Source of the DNA: FEN-1297 sp964498065
GTDB taxonomy: Bacteria > Bacteroidota > Ignavibacteria > Ignavibacteriales > Ignavibacteriaceae
NCBI GenBank assembly: GCA_964498065.1
Contig: CAZCFZ010000029.1
Location: 1 to 43,060 of the forward strand
Direction: 5' to 3'
Length of the DNA stretch: 43,060 bases
Numbering within the stretch: the first letter of the stretch is position 1; every line of letters starts with the position of its first letter. Shown one piece after another: positions 7,166-16,655 of this stretch. A program made the position numbers and the translations under genes. The notes below the pieces were generated by a model. That model ran no database searches. It was not told the origin of the DNA and saw only the letters and a program-made list of their open reading frames with translations.

Positions 7166-8510
7166 AAGATTCAGCATAAGTATAATCAGCAGAACGATTC
7201 TGCTTAGTGTTACTATCTTTTTACTATTTTATTTGATAACCGAAACAACTCTTTACGCAACAATTTTTATAGTAAGCATCATTATAATATTGGAAATTTA
7301 TTCCCTAATTAAATTCGTAGAAAAAACCAACAAAGATGTCAGCCGCTTTTTTAATTCAATCAAGTATTCGGATTTTTCACAAAGCTTCAAACCGCATATT
7401 AAAGGCGCTGCATTTGAAGAATTAAGCAATTCATTTACCGGTGTAATTGAGGAATTTCAAAAGACAAGAACCGAAAAGGAAGAACATGCACGTTATCTTC
7501 AAACCATAGTACAGCATGTCGGCATCGGCTTAATGGCATTCACATCCGACGGGAATGTCGATTTAATAAATACCGCCGCAAAAAAACTTCTTAAGATCCG
7601 CGGTATTAAAAATATTTCGGAGCTCTCGGGTTTAAGCGGCAACTTGGTTAATTCATTATTTAAATTAAAAGCCGGTAATAAAATTTTAGTTAAAATTGCC
7701 GACAACAATGAGCTTTCACAGCTTTCAATTTATGCAGCAGAATTTAAATTAAGAGAAAATCATTATACTCTCGTATCTATTACCAATATTCAAAGTGAAC
7801 TGGAAGAACGTGAAATGGAAGCATGGCAGAATTTGATACGAGTACTCACTCATGAAATTATGAATTCGGTAACTCCGGTTATTTCATTATCTTCTACTGC
7901 AAGTTCATTGCTGGAGGAAGTCGATAATAAAATTAAAAACAATAATGAACTTAAAAAAGACGAGCTTGAAGATGTTAAAGGAGCTTTAAATACAATAACT
8001 AAAAGAAGTCAGGGACTGCTGCATTTTGTAGACGACTACAGAAATCTCACTCGTATTCCGGCGCCCAATTTCCAAAATGTAAAAATTTGTGAGTTATTCG
8101 AAAGGATTAAAAAACTTTTCATAGATCAATTTGAGGAAAAGAAAATTAATTTTTCTTTTTCGGTTGAACCGGAGAATTTGGAAGTTACGGCCGACAGCGA
8201 TCTAATTGAACAAGTAATTATTAATCTTATTGTTAACTCAGTTCACGCAGTATCTAAAATTGAATCTCCCGAAATAAAAATAACAAGTAGGATTGATAGC
8301 GGAGGCAGTATTTTAATACAAACTATTGATAACGGCAGCGGCATACCTGAAGAACTTTATGATAAGATTTTTATACCTTTTTTTACAACCAGAAAAGAAG
8401 GCTCAGGAATTGGATTAAGCTTATCCAGACAAATAATGAGAGCACATAAAGGAAGTATTAATGTAAGATCGACACCGGGAAAAGAAACTGTATTCACTTT
8501 AAGATTTTAA
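7155..8510 (+). CDS. NtrY-like sensor histidine kinase
   Basis: This is a 451-residue inner-membrane kinase. Two hydrophobic segments (about 10-29 and 33-53) leave almost no periplasmic loop, so it probably senses within the membrane or cytoplasm. A PAS-like region covers about 112-215. The H-box is RVLTHEIMNSVTP with His233, followed by a spacer helix, N-box around N361, G1 IDNGSGIPE (391-399), F-box FIPFFTT (406-412) and G2 GSGIGLSLS. The sequence around the H-box and the short N-terminus resemble NtrY-type kinases paired with NtrC-type regulators. The ATG lies inside the end of the regulator gene (11-nt overlap), so the two are translationally coupled and almost certainly form one two-component system. 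Confidence 0.93.
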   Translation: MAYKRFSISIISRTILLSVTIFLLFYLITETTLYATIFIVSIIIILEIYSLIKFVEKTNKDVSRFFNSIKYSDFSQSFKPHIKGAAFEELSNSFTGVIEEFQKTRTEKEEHARYLQTIVQHVGIGLMAFTSDGNVDLINTAAKKLLKIRGIKNISELSGLSGNLVNSLFKLKAGNKILVKIADNNELSQLSIYAAEFKLRENHYTLVSITNIQSELEEREMEAWQNLIRVLTHEIMNSVTPVISLSSTASSLLEEVDNKIKNNNELKKDELEDVKGALNTITKRSQGLLHFVDDYRNLTRIPAPNFQNVKICELFERIKKLFIDQFEEKKINFSFSVEPENLEVTADSDLIEQVIINLIVNSVHAVSKIESPEIKITSRIDSGGSILIQTIDNGSGIPEELYDKIFIPFFTTRKEGSGIGLSLSRQIMRAHKGSINVRSTPGKETVFTLRF

Positions 8511-8702
8511 AAAATCATAAAGGATTCCAAATTAATATTCGTTAAGAGAATTTAACATCATTATTTTTCAGTTAATCAACTTCAATAATTGCCATTAATA
8601 GAAATCAATAAAATGATTTTGAAAGAACAAATCATACTTAAATCCTTCTGCTTTTATAGAAACTGTTTATTAATTAAAACTTAGTGATGAAATATGAAAT
8701 GT

Positions 8703-8741
8703 CCAGTATAAAAATCAAACCGATTTATTTTTTTATACAGG
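8703..8741. promoter_or_regulatory. Long inverted repeat upstream of sigma54 promoter
   Basis: CCAGTATAAAAA and TTTTTATACAGG are arms that pair over 11 of 12 positions (one A-A mismatch), separated by about 15 bases. The GTATAAAAA/TTTTTATAC core is perfect (8706-8714 with 8730-8738). It lies about 50-85 bp upstream of the -24 element. It could be a protein-binding site, or a transcript end for the kinase operon. There is no clean U-tract after the right arm, which argues against a simple terminator. Confidence 0.4.
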
Positions 8742-8787
8742 CTATATTACCGGATTATTTATAATTAAACAAAATATATTATTTTAG

Positions 8788-8803
8788 TGGCACTGAACTT
8801 GCT
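8788..8803 (+). promoter_or_regulatory. Sigma54 (-24/-12) promoter of the beta-barrel gene
   Basis: The sequence TGGCACTGAACTTGCT keeps TGGCAC, the TTGCT block and the exact GG-N10-GC spacing of the sigma54 consensus; only the base after TGGCAC is T rather than a purine. A start near 8814 leaves a leader of about 26 nt before the ATG at 8840. It directly follows the NtrC-type regulator/kinase pair, so the barrel gene is a probable target of that pair. Confidence 0.85.
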
Positions 8804-8839
8804 GATTTTGCGAAACAATAAAAATATTTAGGCTTGAAA

Positions 8840-9478
8840 ATGAAAAAATTATTTATTTTAACAGCATTATTGTTTCCGGTCTCCATTTTCGCACAATCTC
8901 ATTTTGGAAGTGTAAAACTAGGACTTTTTGATCCGTCCGCAACTGGTTCAGGCTTTATTATCGGTTATGAAGGCGGCTGGTATATCGATAATAATTTCAT
9001 TATCGGATGGGACATCGATTGGTTTAATAAAAATTACACCGATGAAAGTCTGGTTACGCAGTTTAATGATTTTTACGGAACCACCAGTTCATTAAATGAG
9101 TTGAGAGCAAAAACAAATTTACATGCAATTCCGTTAATGGGTACTTTTACAGCAAGCTGGCCTATAGCACGCAGAACTAATGCATATTTTACAGGCAGTG
9201 CCGGATTGGAAATGCTTTTAATTTTTTATCGTAATTATGATAATCCTGATAATAGTTCTTTTCACGGGGCGTTTGATTTTGCATGGCAGCTTGGCGGCGG
9301 CATTTCCTATGAACTTGGCCTTAGATCCGATGCAATTGTTGAACTAGCCTATCATTATTCTCAGCCCAGCTGGGAATACAGTGTAACTGATCCTCAAACA
9401 GGTAGGACAAGGGTATTCTCAAGATCCTTTGATATGAGCGGAATTATGCTGCGGGTCGGATTTAGATTTTACTTTTAA
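8840..9478 (+). CDS. Outer-membrane beta-barrel protein, sigma54-controlled
   Basis: This is a predicted secreted protein of 212 residues with a classic signal peptide (MKKLFILTALLFPVSIFAQ, cleavage after AQ). The mature part alternates polar and aromatic residues (for example GSVKLGLFDPS, GGWYIDNNFIIGWDIDWF) and ends in SGIMLRVGFRFYF; a C-terminal Phe is the usual recognition end for BAM-inserted barrels. An in-frame TTG lies at 8834, but the ATG at 8840 starts the signal peptide properly. The perfect sigma54 promoter just upstream ties it to the neighbouring NtrC-type system. It resembles small OmpA/OmpW-like eight-stranded barrels in length. No closer family is recognised. A role as envelope-stress or lipid-related barrel is inference. 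Confidence 0.8.
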   Translation: MKKLFILTALLFPVSIFAQSHFGSVKLGLFDPSATGSGFIIGYEGGWYIDNNFIIGWDIDWFNKNYTDESLVTQFNDFYGTTSSLNELRAKTNLHAIPLMGTFTASWPIARRTNAYFTGSAGLEMLLIFYRNYDNPDNSSFHGAFDFAWQLGGGISYELGLRSDAIVELAYHYSQPSWEYSVTDPQTGRTRVFSRSFDMSGIMLRVGFRFYF

Positions 9479-9865
9479 CTAATTTATAATATAATTAATG
9501 TATTTGATATAGTTTGCCCGTAGAACAGAACTTGGATAAAGAAATAACATTTTAGTGATGATAAAAAGCTGTTTATTGCAAGTTATGATTGTATTATTTT
9601 TACAACTTCTATAGAAATTGCTTAAAATTGTTTTTAACTTATTACGTATTTAATTTCCCATAGAATAAAAAAGTCTTGCGGTGCTTATTTTATTCAATTC
9701 ATTTTCATTATTTATAATAGAAAGAAAATAAATTTTATTATTTTTATATCTATACTTTTAACACATTGAATGATTTACATCAAATATGTTAAACTTTTAT
9801 AGTATTAGGTTTGTCACAATATTAAAATTCGGACATTTTTTTAGAAAGACTATATTAAACATTAT
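9479..9865. other. AT-rich intergenic region upstream of efflux operon
   Basis: This 387-base spacer is very AT-rich. I see no sigma54 promoter. A TAGGTTTG at about 9807-9814 fits the Bacteroidota -7 consensus TAnnTTTG, but no matching upstream TTG element is evident. A CGGACA half-site like that in the ABC-operon palindromes occurs near 9830. No coding sequence is supported here. Confidence 0.45.
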
Positions 9866-11188
9866 ATGAAAAAAATCTTATTTGCATTCCTTATAATATT
9901 AATTTATAAAACAACAATTTTTTCCCAGTCACAAAGTAAATCCGATTCATTACTTCAAAATGCAACTTTAAATGATTGCGTAAAATATGCTCTTTCTCAT
10001 CAGCCTTCGGTACAGCAGTCTTTAATAAATGAAAAAATTGCCAACCAGGAAATTAAAAGTAAGCTTGCCGATTGGTTTCCCCAATTAAATTTCAATTTTA
10101 ATTTCCAGCACAACTATAAATTACCCACTTCAATATTTCAAGGTAATCCGGTACATTTCGGTGTGGTTAATACATCCAGCGGACAATTCTCAATAAGTCA
10201 AACTATCTTTAATAGGGATGTCCTACTAGCCAGCAGCACAGCCCATGATGTACGCAAGCAGGCTAAGCAGCAAACTGTAAGCGATAAGATAAACGTAATT
10301 GTTAATGTGAGTAAGGCTTATTATTCTGTTTTGTTAACTCTAAATCAAATTGATTTAATTAATCAAGATATTACCCGTCTTGAATTAAGTTTGAAAGACA
10401 CATATGCACAATATAAAAGCGGAGTAGTTGACAAGACAGATTATATGCAGGCTACAATTGCTTTAAATAACGGTAAGGCCGAAAAAAAGCAAGATGAAGA
10501 AATGCTTAAAACAAGTTATGCAAATTTAAAAGAACAAATGGGCTACCCGCCAGACGGCAGTCTTAAATTGAATTACGATATGAGCCGGATGGAAAAAGAT
10601 ATTTTTATTGATACAACTCAAACTTTAAATTATAAAAATAGAATTGAGTATCAATTATTACTAACCGATAAAAGTCTGCAAAAAGCAAATCTGGATTATT
10701 ATGTCTGGAGTTTTATTCCTTCTTTAACTGCAGTCGGAGCATACAATTTAAATTTCCAAAATGATCAATTATCAAAATTATATAATCAAGATTATCCCAG
10801 TTCATATATAGGATTACAGTTATCATTCCCTATCTTCCAGGGCGGAAAGAGAATTCAGCAGATAGATGAGGCCGAGCTGCAATTAAAACAATATGATTAC
10901 GACTTATCGGCCTTAAAAAGTTCCGTTAATACGGAATATACCCAAGCACTTGCAAATTACAAAAGCAACTTAAACAACTATCAAATTCAGAAAGATAATC
11001 TTAAGCTTGCAGAAAGTGTTTATAAGATTATAGAACTCCAGTATAAATCGGGAATAAAAACTTATCTGGATGTTATTACTGCAGAAACAAATTTAAGATC
11101 TACGCAGGTTAATTATTTAAATGCTCTTTACCAGGTCCTGATAAGTAAAATAGATCTGGAAAAAGCATTGGGAACTTTACATCATTAA
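9866..11188 (+). CDS. TolC-family outer-membrane efflux channel
   Basis: This 440-residue protein has a signal peptide (MKKILFAFLIILIYKTTIFSQ) and two long alpha-helical repeats with the TolC/OEP pattern (LNDCVKYALSHQPSVQQS near the start, the second repeat around 240-430). The repeated LELSLKDTYAQYKSGVVDKTDYMQA and LAESVYKIIELQYKSGIKTYLDVITAE-type segments mark the equivalent positions of both halves. It forms the outer-membrane duct of a tripartite pump, with the lipoprotein adaptor 76 nt downstream and the RND permease after that. It could also serve the MacAB-like system 4 kb away, which lacks its own channel. There is no recognisable Shine-Dalgarno, as is common in this lineage. Confidence 0.92.
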   Translation: MKKILFAFLIILIYKTTIFSQSQSKSDSLLQNATLNDCVKYALSHQPSVQQSLINEKIANQEIKSKLADWFPQLNFNFNFQHNYKLPTSIFQGNPVHFGVVNTSSGQFSISQTIFNRDVLLASSTAHDVRKQAKQQTVSDKINVIVNVSKAYYSVLLTLNQIDLINQDITRLELSLKDTYAQYKSGVVDKTDYMQATIALNNGKAEKKQDEEMLKTSYANLKEQMGYPPDGSLKLNYDMSRMEKDIFIDTTQTLNYKNRIEYQLLLTDKSLQKANLDYYVWSFIPSLTAVGAYNLNFQNDQLSKLYNQDYPSSYIGLQLSFPIFQGGKRIQQIDEAELQLKQYDYDLSALKSSVNTEYTQALANYKSNLNNYQIQKDNLKLAESVYKIIELQYKSGIKTYLDVITAETNLRSTQVNYLNALYQVLISKIDLEKALGTLHH

Positions 11189-11264
11189 ATCATGCGGATT
11201 TTAAGTTTTTGAATTATAAAACAATTAAAAGTGTAATAAATATTATAACTAAAAATTAATAACA

Positions 11265-12374
11265 ATGAAAAATAAAATTTACTTACCAGGCTTAATTATT
11301 TTAGCAGCTTTATTATTAACTTCATGCGGAGGTAAAAAAAGCGGAGGCTTTAAATTCCCTCCTACACCTGTAACCGCATATACGGTTAAGACCGAAAAAG
11401 CTTCTTACTATACAAATTACCCGGCAACAGTTGTAGCTCTTAACCAAATTGAAATTCGACCGGAAGTTTCCGGGTATCTGACAGCTATTGATTTTCAAGA
11501 CGGCCAGCATGTTGAAAAGGGTATGAAATTATACACTATCGATCAGCAGCAGTATCAAGCTGCTTATAATATTGCTGAGGCAAATTTAAATAAAGCACAG
11601 CAGGATTATGACAGGTATAAAGAACTTTCTAAAAGCAATGCAATAGCCGCTCAAACTCTCGAACATTCGCTGGAAGATCTTAAAGCTGCCGAAAGTAATT
11701 TAAATTCGGTAGAAACAAATTTAAGGAATTCTGTTATCACTGCACCGTTCAGCGGAACGATAGGAATTTCTCAAGTAAAATTAGGATCTGCTGTAACGGC
11801 AGGTCAAACGTTAATGAATACGCTTTCTTCCGATAATCCAATGGCAGTTGATTTTTCAGTCGATGAAAAACTGATTGAGCATTTTACGGAATTACTTAAT
11901 AGGAAAATTTCAAAAGATGATTCTACTTTTTCTTTGATTTTACCTGATGGAAATATTTACCCGAGCTATGGACATCTTATTTTATTAGACCGAGCAGTAG
12001 ACCCTCAGACGGGAACAATAACAGCAAGACTTGTATTCCCGAATTCCAAAAACATCTTAAGACCAGGTTTAACATGCACGGTAAGAATCTTAAATAATAA
12101 TACTTCCAAAAGTATTATTATTCCGTATAAAGCAGTTACCGTAGAAATGGGAGAATATTTTGTATTTATTATTAATAAAAATACGGTAGCACAGCAGAGG
12201 ATTGAATTAGGCAGAACAATTAATGATGATATGGTTATAGTAGAGAGCGGTTTAAAAGCGGGTGAAAAAATTGTTACGCAGGGTGTTCAAAAGCTAAGAA
12301 ACGGCTCCCAGGTTGTACTTGGCTCTCCCGACAGAAAAGCAGGCAACGGTACAAAATCATATTCAGGTAAATAA
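11265..12374 (+). CDS. RND efflux periplasmic adaptor lipoprotein (AcrA/MexA type)
   Basis: This is a 369-residue membrane-fusion protein with a lipoprotein signal: LLLTSC lipobox with Cys21. The order is a lipoyl half near 55-85 (QIEIRPEVSGYLTAIDFQDG), an alpha-helical hairpin (about 95-155), the second lipoyl half (VITAPFSGTIGISQVKLG), a beta-barrel, and a membrane-proximal domain ending GLKAGEKIVTQGVQKLRNG. All are typical of AcrA/MexA. It links the TolC-like channel encoded upstream with the HAE1-type permease starting 19 nt downstream. The C-terminal tail is short and basic. The substrate is not predictable. Confidence 0.93.
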   Translation: MKNKIYLPGLIILAALLLTSCGGKKSGGFKFPPTPVTAYTVKTEKASYYTNYPATVVALNQIEIRPEVSGYLTAIDFQDGQHVEKGMKLYTIDQQQYQAAYNIAEANLNKAQQDYDRYKELSKSNAIAAQTLEHSLEDLKAAESNLNSVETNLRNSVITAPFSGTIGISQVKLGSAVTAGQTLMNTLSSDNPMAVDFSVDEKLIEHFTELLNRKISKDDSTFSLILPDGNIYPSYGHLILLDRAVDPQTGTITARLVFPNSKNILRPGLTCTVRILNNNTSKSIIIPYKAVTVEMGEYFVFIINKNTVAQQRIELGRTINDDMVIVESGLKAGEKIVTQGVQKLRNGSQVVLGSPDRKAGNGTKSYSGK

Positions 12375-12393
12375 TTCAGAAATAGGATAAAAA

Positions 12394-15300
12394 ATGATTG
12401 CTGATACATTTATAAAAAGGCCGGTAACAGCTATAGTAATTTCTCTTGTGATAGTTTTAATCGGCGGACTTTCAATTTTTAATTTACCTGTTAGTCAATA
12501 CCCGGATATTACGCCGCCTACCGTATCCATTTCTGCTGCATTCACAGGTGCAGATGCAACAACTGTGGAGCAAACGGTTACAACACCTATAGAAACACAG
12601 GTAAACGGAACACCCGGAATGGCATATATGACAAGCAATAGCACAAGCAGCGGCCAGTCTTCCATTAGCGTGGTATTGGACCAGGGAACTAATCCCGATA
12701 TTGCAACTATGGATATTCAAAACCGTGTAGGCATTGCAACTCCTCAACTGCCGGACATAGTGAAGCGTCTTGGTGTTACTACAAGAAAGCGGACATCCAG
12801 CATATTAATGATTGTAGCAATTTATTCACCAAAACATACACATAATATTTCTTTTCTCGATAATTACACCAACATATTCGTTAAAGATGCATTATTACGT
12901 GTGCAAGGAGTGGGTGATATTTTTGTGAGAGCAGATAATTTCAGCATGCGAGTTTGGCTTGACCCGAATAAGCTGGCACAATTAGGCTTAACCACATCCG
13001 ATATAACAAATGCAATTTCTGCACAAAATCTTCAAATTGCTGCGGGCTCTGTAGGTGCACCTCCGCAGAACAGCAAGCAGACATTTGAATACACGGTATT
13101 TACCAACAGCAGGTTAACTACAGTTAAGCAGTTCGGAAACATTGTGGTAAAGGTTAATCCTCAAACAGGTTCGGAAGTGTATTTAAAAGATGTCGCTAAA
13201 ATTCAGCTTGGAAAAGACAACTATTCTATTAATTCCTACATTAACGGCGAAAGGTCTTCTTTCTTATTAATATTCCAGGCACCTGGAAGCAATGCATTGA
13301 AGGTTGCGAATGGAGTATACAAGGAAATGGACCGTATTAAAAGTTCTTTCCCTGAAGATGTAGCATACGGAGTACCGTTTGAAGCAGTTTCGGTTGTACG
13401 GGAATCTATTAATGAAGTTTTAATTACTTTGCTGGAGGCCCTGGGGCTAGTGGTATTGGTAGTATTTCTCTTCCTTCAGAACTGGCGGGCAACCATTATT
13501 CCCATTCTGGCAATACCGGTTTCCATAATAGGAACATTTGCATTTTTTGTACCGCTCGGCTTTACAATTAATACTTTAACCATGTTCGGATTTGTACTTG
13601 CAATAGGAATAGTGGTAGATGATGCAATAATTGTTGTGGAGGCGGCACATCATTATATCGATAATGAACATCTGCCTCCGAAGGAAGCCGCATCCAAAGC
13701 TATGAAAGATATTTCCGGTCCGGTAGTGGCAATTGCATTAATTCTTGCTTCGGTATTTATTCCTGTTGGATTTATACCGGGAATAGTAGGAAAACTTTAC
13801 CAGCAATTTGCAATAACAATAGCGGTTTCGGTTTTAATTTCCGCTTTTGTTGCGCTAACATTAACACCGGCATTATGCTCCCTTATTTTGAAACCTACAG
13901 AGCTTACTAAGGAATCCAGAGGGTTAAATAAATTCTTTTTTAAGTTTGACGAATGGTTCAAGAAAACAACCGGTTCTTATGTAGAAGGTGTTAAGAAAAG
14001 TATAAAGGCAACTCCTTACTTCTTAATAATTTTAATCCTGGTTTATGCAGGTACGGTAGTTTTGTTTATGAACAAGCCCACCGGGTTTATACCGAGTGAA
14101 GATGAAGGCAGATTGTATGTTACTTACGAACTGCCGGAAGCTGCATCCGCAACGAGGTCTATAAATGTAATTAAGAAACTTATGGATATTCTAGAGCACA
14201 CGCAGGGAATAGGAAATTTTGCGGCGATAAACGGAATTAACGTTGTTAACTTTGCCGCAAAATCCAACAGCGGAACTATTTTTGTGCAGCTTAAACCATG
14301 GGGAGAGCGTACAAGCAAATCGCTTCAACTGGATGCAATAGAGAATACTTTAAGAAGGAAGTTTGCCTCAATAAAAAGTGCAAACGTAATTGTAATATCT
14401 CCGCCTGCAATACCCGGGCTGGGTGCTACCGGTGGATTCAGTTTTGAATTGGAGCAGAGGGAAAGTACAGATAATGTACAACAATTTGCAGGTGTTGTGC
14501 AAGAGTTTGTAGCTGCAGCAAACAAGCGACCTGAATTAACAAATGTATTTTCGTTTTTTTCCGCGAATACACCGGCGTATGATTTAACAGTAGACAGGGA
14601 CAGATGTGCAAAGCTCGGTATTAATATAGCCGATGTTTACAGTACCATTCAGACATTTTTAGGCAGCAGTTATGTTAATGACTTTACCATATACGGCAGG
14701 GATTTTCATGTTGTTACTCAAGCAGATACCAGTTATAGATCTTCCATACATGATATATCAAAATATTATGTAAGAAATTCTTCCGGTAAAATGATACCAT
14801 TAAGTACCTTAATAAGTTATAAAGTTACGCAAACCGCTTCCGTAATTTCTCATTTTAATATGTTCCGTGCAGCTCTGGTAAACGGAAGTGCTGCCCCGGG
14901 ATACAGCAGCGGACAGGCGTTAACAGCTTTGCGGCAGGTTGCCGCACAGGTACTGCCGGCCGGTTACGGTTATGATTTCTCCGGTTTATCCAGGGAAGAA
15001 ATAAACGCAGGCAGCAGTACTTTCGCAATTTTCGGTTTGTCATTATTGTTTGTATTCTTATTCCTATCGGCATTATATGAAAGCTGGTCAGTTCCCTTTT
15101 CAGTATTATTTGCAGTGCCTATAGCTGCATTCGGAGCTATATTGGTACTTATATTACAGCCTCATTTAAGTGATAACGTTTATGCGCAAATAGGACTAGT
15201 TGCGTTAATAGGCCTGGCAGCAAAAAATGCAATACTAATTGTAGAATTTGCAAAGGTGCGCGTTGACCAAGGCATGCCGCTTCTTAAAGCAGTAACATCT

Positions 15301-15543
15301 GCGGTTAGACTTAGGCTTCGGCCTATACTTATGACTTCTCTGGCATTTATACTTGGTGTTTCTCCTTTAGCATTTGCAACTGGAGCCGGTGCTATGGCAA
15401 GGCAAACAATAGGCTGGACGGTGATTGGCGGAATGCTAGCAGCTACAGGTTTGGCTATTTTTATTGTGCCGGTACTTTTTACAGTCATTACTAAAATTGC
15501 TTACGGCAAAAAGAAATTGGAAGAATTAGAAGCTATGGGAACC
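12394..15543 (+). CDS. RND efflux permease, HAE1 (AcrB) family, 3' end lost in gap
   Basis: This is an inner-membrane proton-driven drug exporter. At least 1050 residues are visible, close to the usual 1030-1060, so only the extreme C-terminus falls into the run of N. The start IADTFIKRPVTA, the proton-relay pair D409-D410 in GIVVDDAIIVVEAA, and the TM10 lysine in AAKNAILIVEFAK match AcrB. Porter-domain repeats and the GFIPSEDEG motif (after the seventh helix) are present. It has AGGA in front of the ATG and lies 19 nt after the adaptor gene, completing a TolC-MFP-RND operon. The frame can be read through the N block to 15717, but the residues beyond the gap are a hydrophobic Phe-rich string unlike an RND tail, so I do not include them. 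Confidence 0.93.
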
Positions 15544-15643
15544 NNNNNNNNNNNNNNNNNNNNNNNNNNNNNNNNNNNNNNNNNNNNNNNNNNNNNNNNN
15601 NNNNNNNNNNNNNNNNNNNNNNNNNNNNNNNNNNNNNNNNNNN
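15544..15643. other. Assembly gap (100 N)
   Basis: Exactly 100 undetermined bases, the conventional placeholder for a gap of unknown size. It removes the last codons of the RND permease and possibly whole genes. The 75 bases after it (15644-15718) are AT-rich and look intergenic. Confidence 0.95.
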
Positions 15644-15718
15644 AATATTATTTTCAATTTTTCAAATTATTATTCTGTTTAATTGAATTTACAAAATTCT
15701 TCTTTATATATAGATAAA

Positions 15719-16309
15719 TTAATCTAACCCGGCCAGCTCATTGAAAACATCTTTCGTTTTTCTAATTCTGCCAATTCTCGAAAAAATGTAATTAATTGTA
15801 TGCTCATGTTCTTCCTTCGAACGCGCCGACATTGCATCTTCAACAAAAATTTGCTGATAACCGTATTCATAAGCGAATCTCGCCGTGCTTTCCACACCTA
15901 TATTTGTAGAAATGCCGCATAATACAATTGTATCAATATTTCGCCTTCGCAATTGAAGATCGAGCTCAGTACCGTAAAAAGCGCCCCATTGGCGTTTTGT
16001 AATTATAAAATCATTTGGATTGAGACCGAGCTCCGGCACAATTTGACTCCAATCCGGTTTCCTAACTGTACCCCATTGGGCTTTACTATCTGCAATCGGT
16101 TTAAGTGCGTCCTTAAAATCATCTGATGGCGTTACTCTTACCAGAAATACCGGCATACTATTTTTTCTAAAAACATCTGCCAAAGCGGAGGCATTTTTTA
16201 TAACATTTTTAGTAGTATTAGGTTGTGCCTCAATTGCGGCAATACCGTTTTGAAGATCTATAACTACCAAAGCAGTTTTTAATTTATTAATATTTAATTC
16301 TTCACTCAT
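15719..16309 (-). CDS. Isochorismatase-fold hydrolase lacking the nucleophilic cysteine
   Basis: This is a 196-residue member of the cysteine-hydrolase/isochorismatase superfamily. The first catalytic Asp is D18 in ALVVIDLQNG, and the Lys is probably K105 in FIITKRQWGAFYGT. The cis-peptide region reads CGISTNIGVESTARFA, where the usual TxxCVxxTAR cysteine is Gly138. True isochorismatases and the YecD-like group also lack this Cys, whereas nicotinamidases and carbamoylases need it, so it is probably not an amidase. Metal- or ether-hydrolysis chemistry is possible. The start at 16309 has GAGG about ten bases upstream. It is monocistronic between an assembly gap and an intergenic region, so context gives no substrate. 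Confidence 0.82.
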   Translation of the reverse strand: MSEELNINKLKTALVVIDLQNGIAAIEAQPNTTKNVIKNASALADVFRKNSMPVFLVRVTPSDDFKDALKPIADSKAQWGTVRKPDWSQIVPELGLNPNDFIITKRQWGAFYGTELDLQLRRRNIDTIVLCGISTNIGVESTARFAYEYGYQQIFVEDAMSARSKEEHEHTINYIFSRIGRIRKTKDVFNELAGLD

Positions 16310-16655
16310 CTTTATTAACCTCTATATATTGATAATCTTAATTACAAAATAAATAATCTAACATTAATCATTTATTACAATAAGCACAGATCTAAATTTT
16401 ATATTTATACCTATTAAAATTACAAGCAGAATTTTTTTAAAAATACTTGCATCATATCATTTAATAATGATAATTTTATAATTAATACGATTTGATAGTT
16501 TGTTAAATCACGGGAATGGGAAAGAGGGCAGTTTACTATCATTTACCTTATTGAAGGGAAGTTTCTTTTAACTAAATTCTATTCGGAAATAAAAAATTTA
16601 TTTGAGTACATAAACAAAAATCATACAAAAACTATTAACTTTTTATAGGTTAATT
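16310..16655. other. Divergent intergenic region
   Basis: This AT-rich spacer lies between the minus-strand hydrolase and the plus-strand zinc-ribbon membrane protein. It includes an inverted repeat TATCATT-TAAT-AATGATA at 16455-16472 with perfect 7-bp arms, a possible operator. No ORF or terminator is convincing. Confidence 0.45.
16455..16472. promoter_or_regulatory. Perfect 7-bp inverted repeat, possible operator
   Basis: TATCATT and AATGATA flank a 4-base spacer in the middle of a divergent promoter region. Size and symmetry fit a dimeric regulator site, but AT-rich DNA produces such repeats by chance, and no regulator gene is adjacent. Confidence 0.3.

Larger units (their letters stand above)
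8511..8839. other. Intergenic region with sigma54 promoter and inverted repeat
   Basis: This is an AT-rich spacer between the kinase and the beta-barrel gene. It contains an inverted repeat at 8703-8741 and the perfect -24/-12 promoter at 8788-8803, both listed separately. The 9-mer TCCGGTAAT, shared with enhancer site 2 of the ABC operon, is present on the minus strand around 8746-8754. No further coding potential is apparent. Confidence 0.65.

Noticed and set aside
15644..15717. Apparent C-terminal extension of the RND permease after the N run
   Set aside because: Residues beyond the gap are a Phe/Ile/Leu string unlike an RND tail; the frame is only joined by the placeholder Ns.
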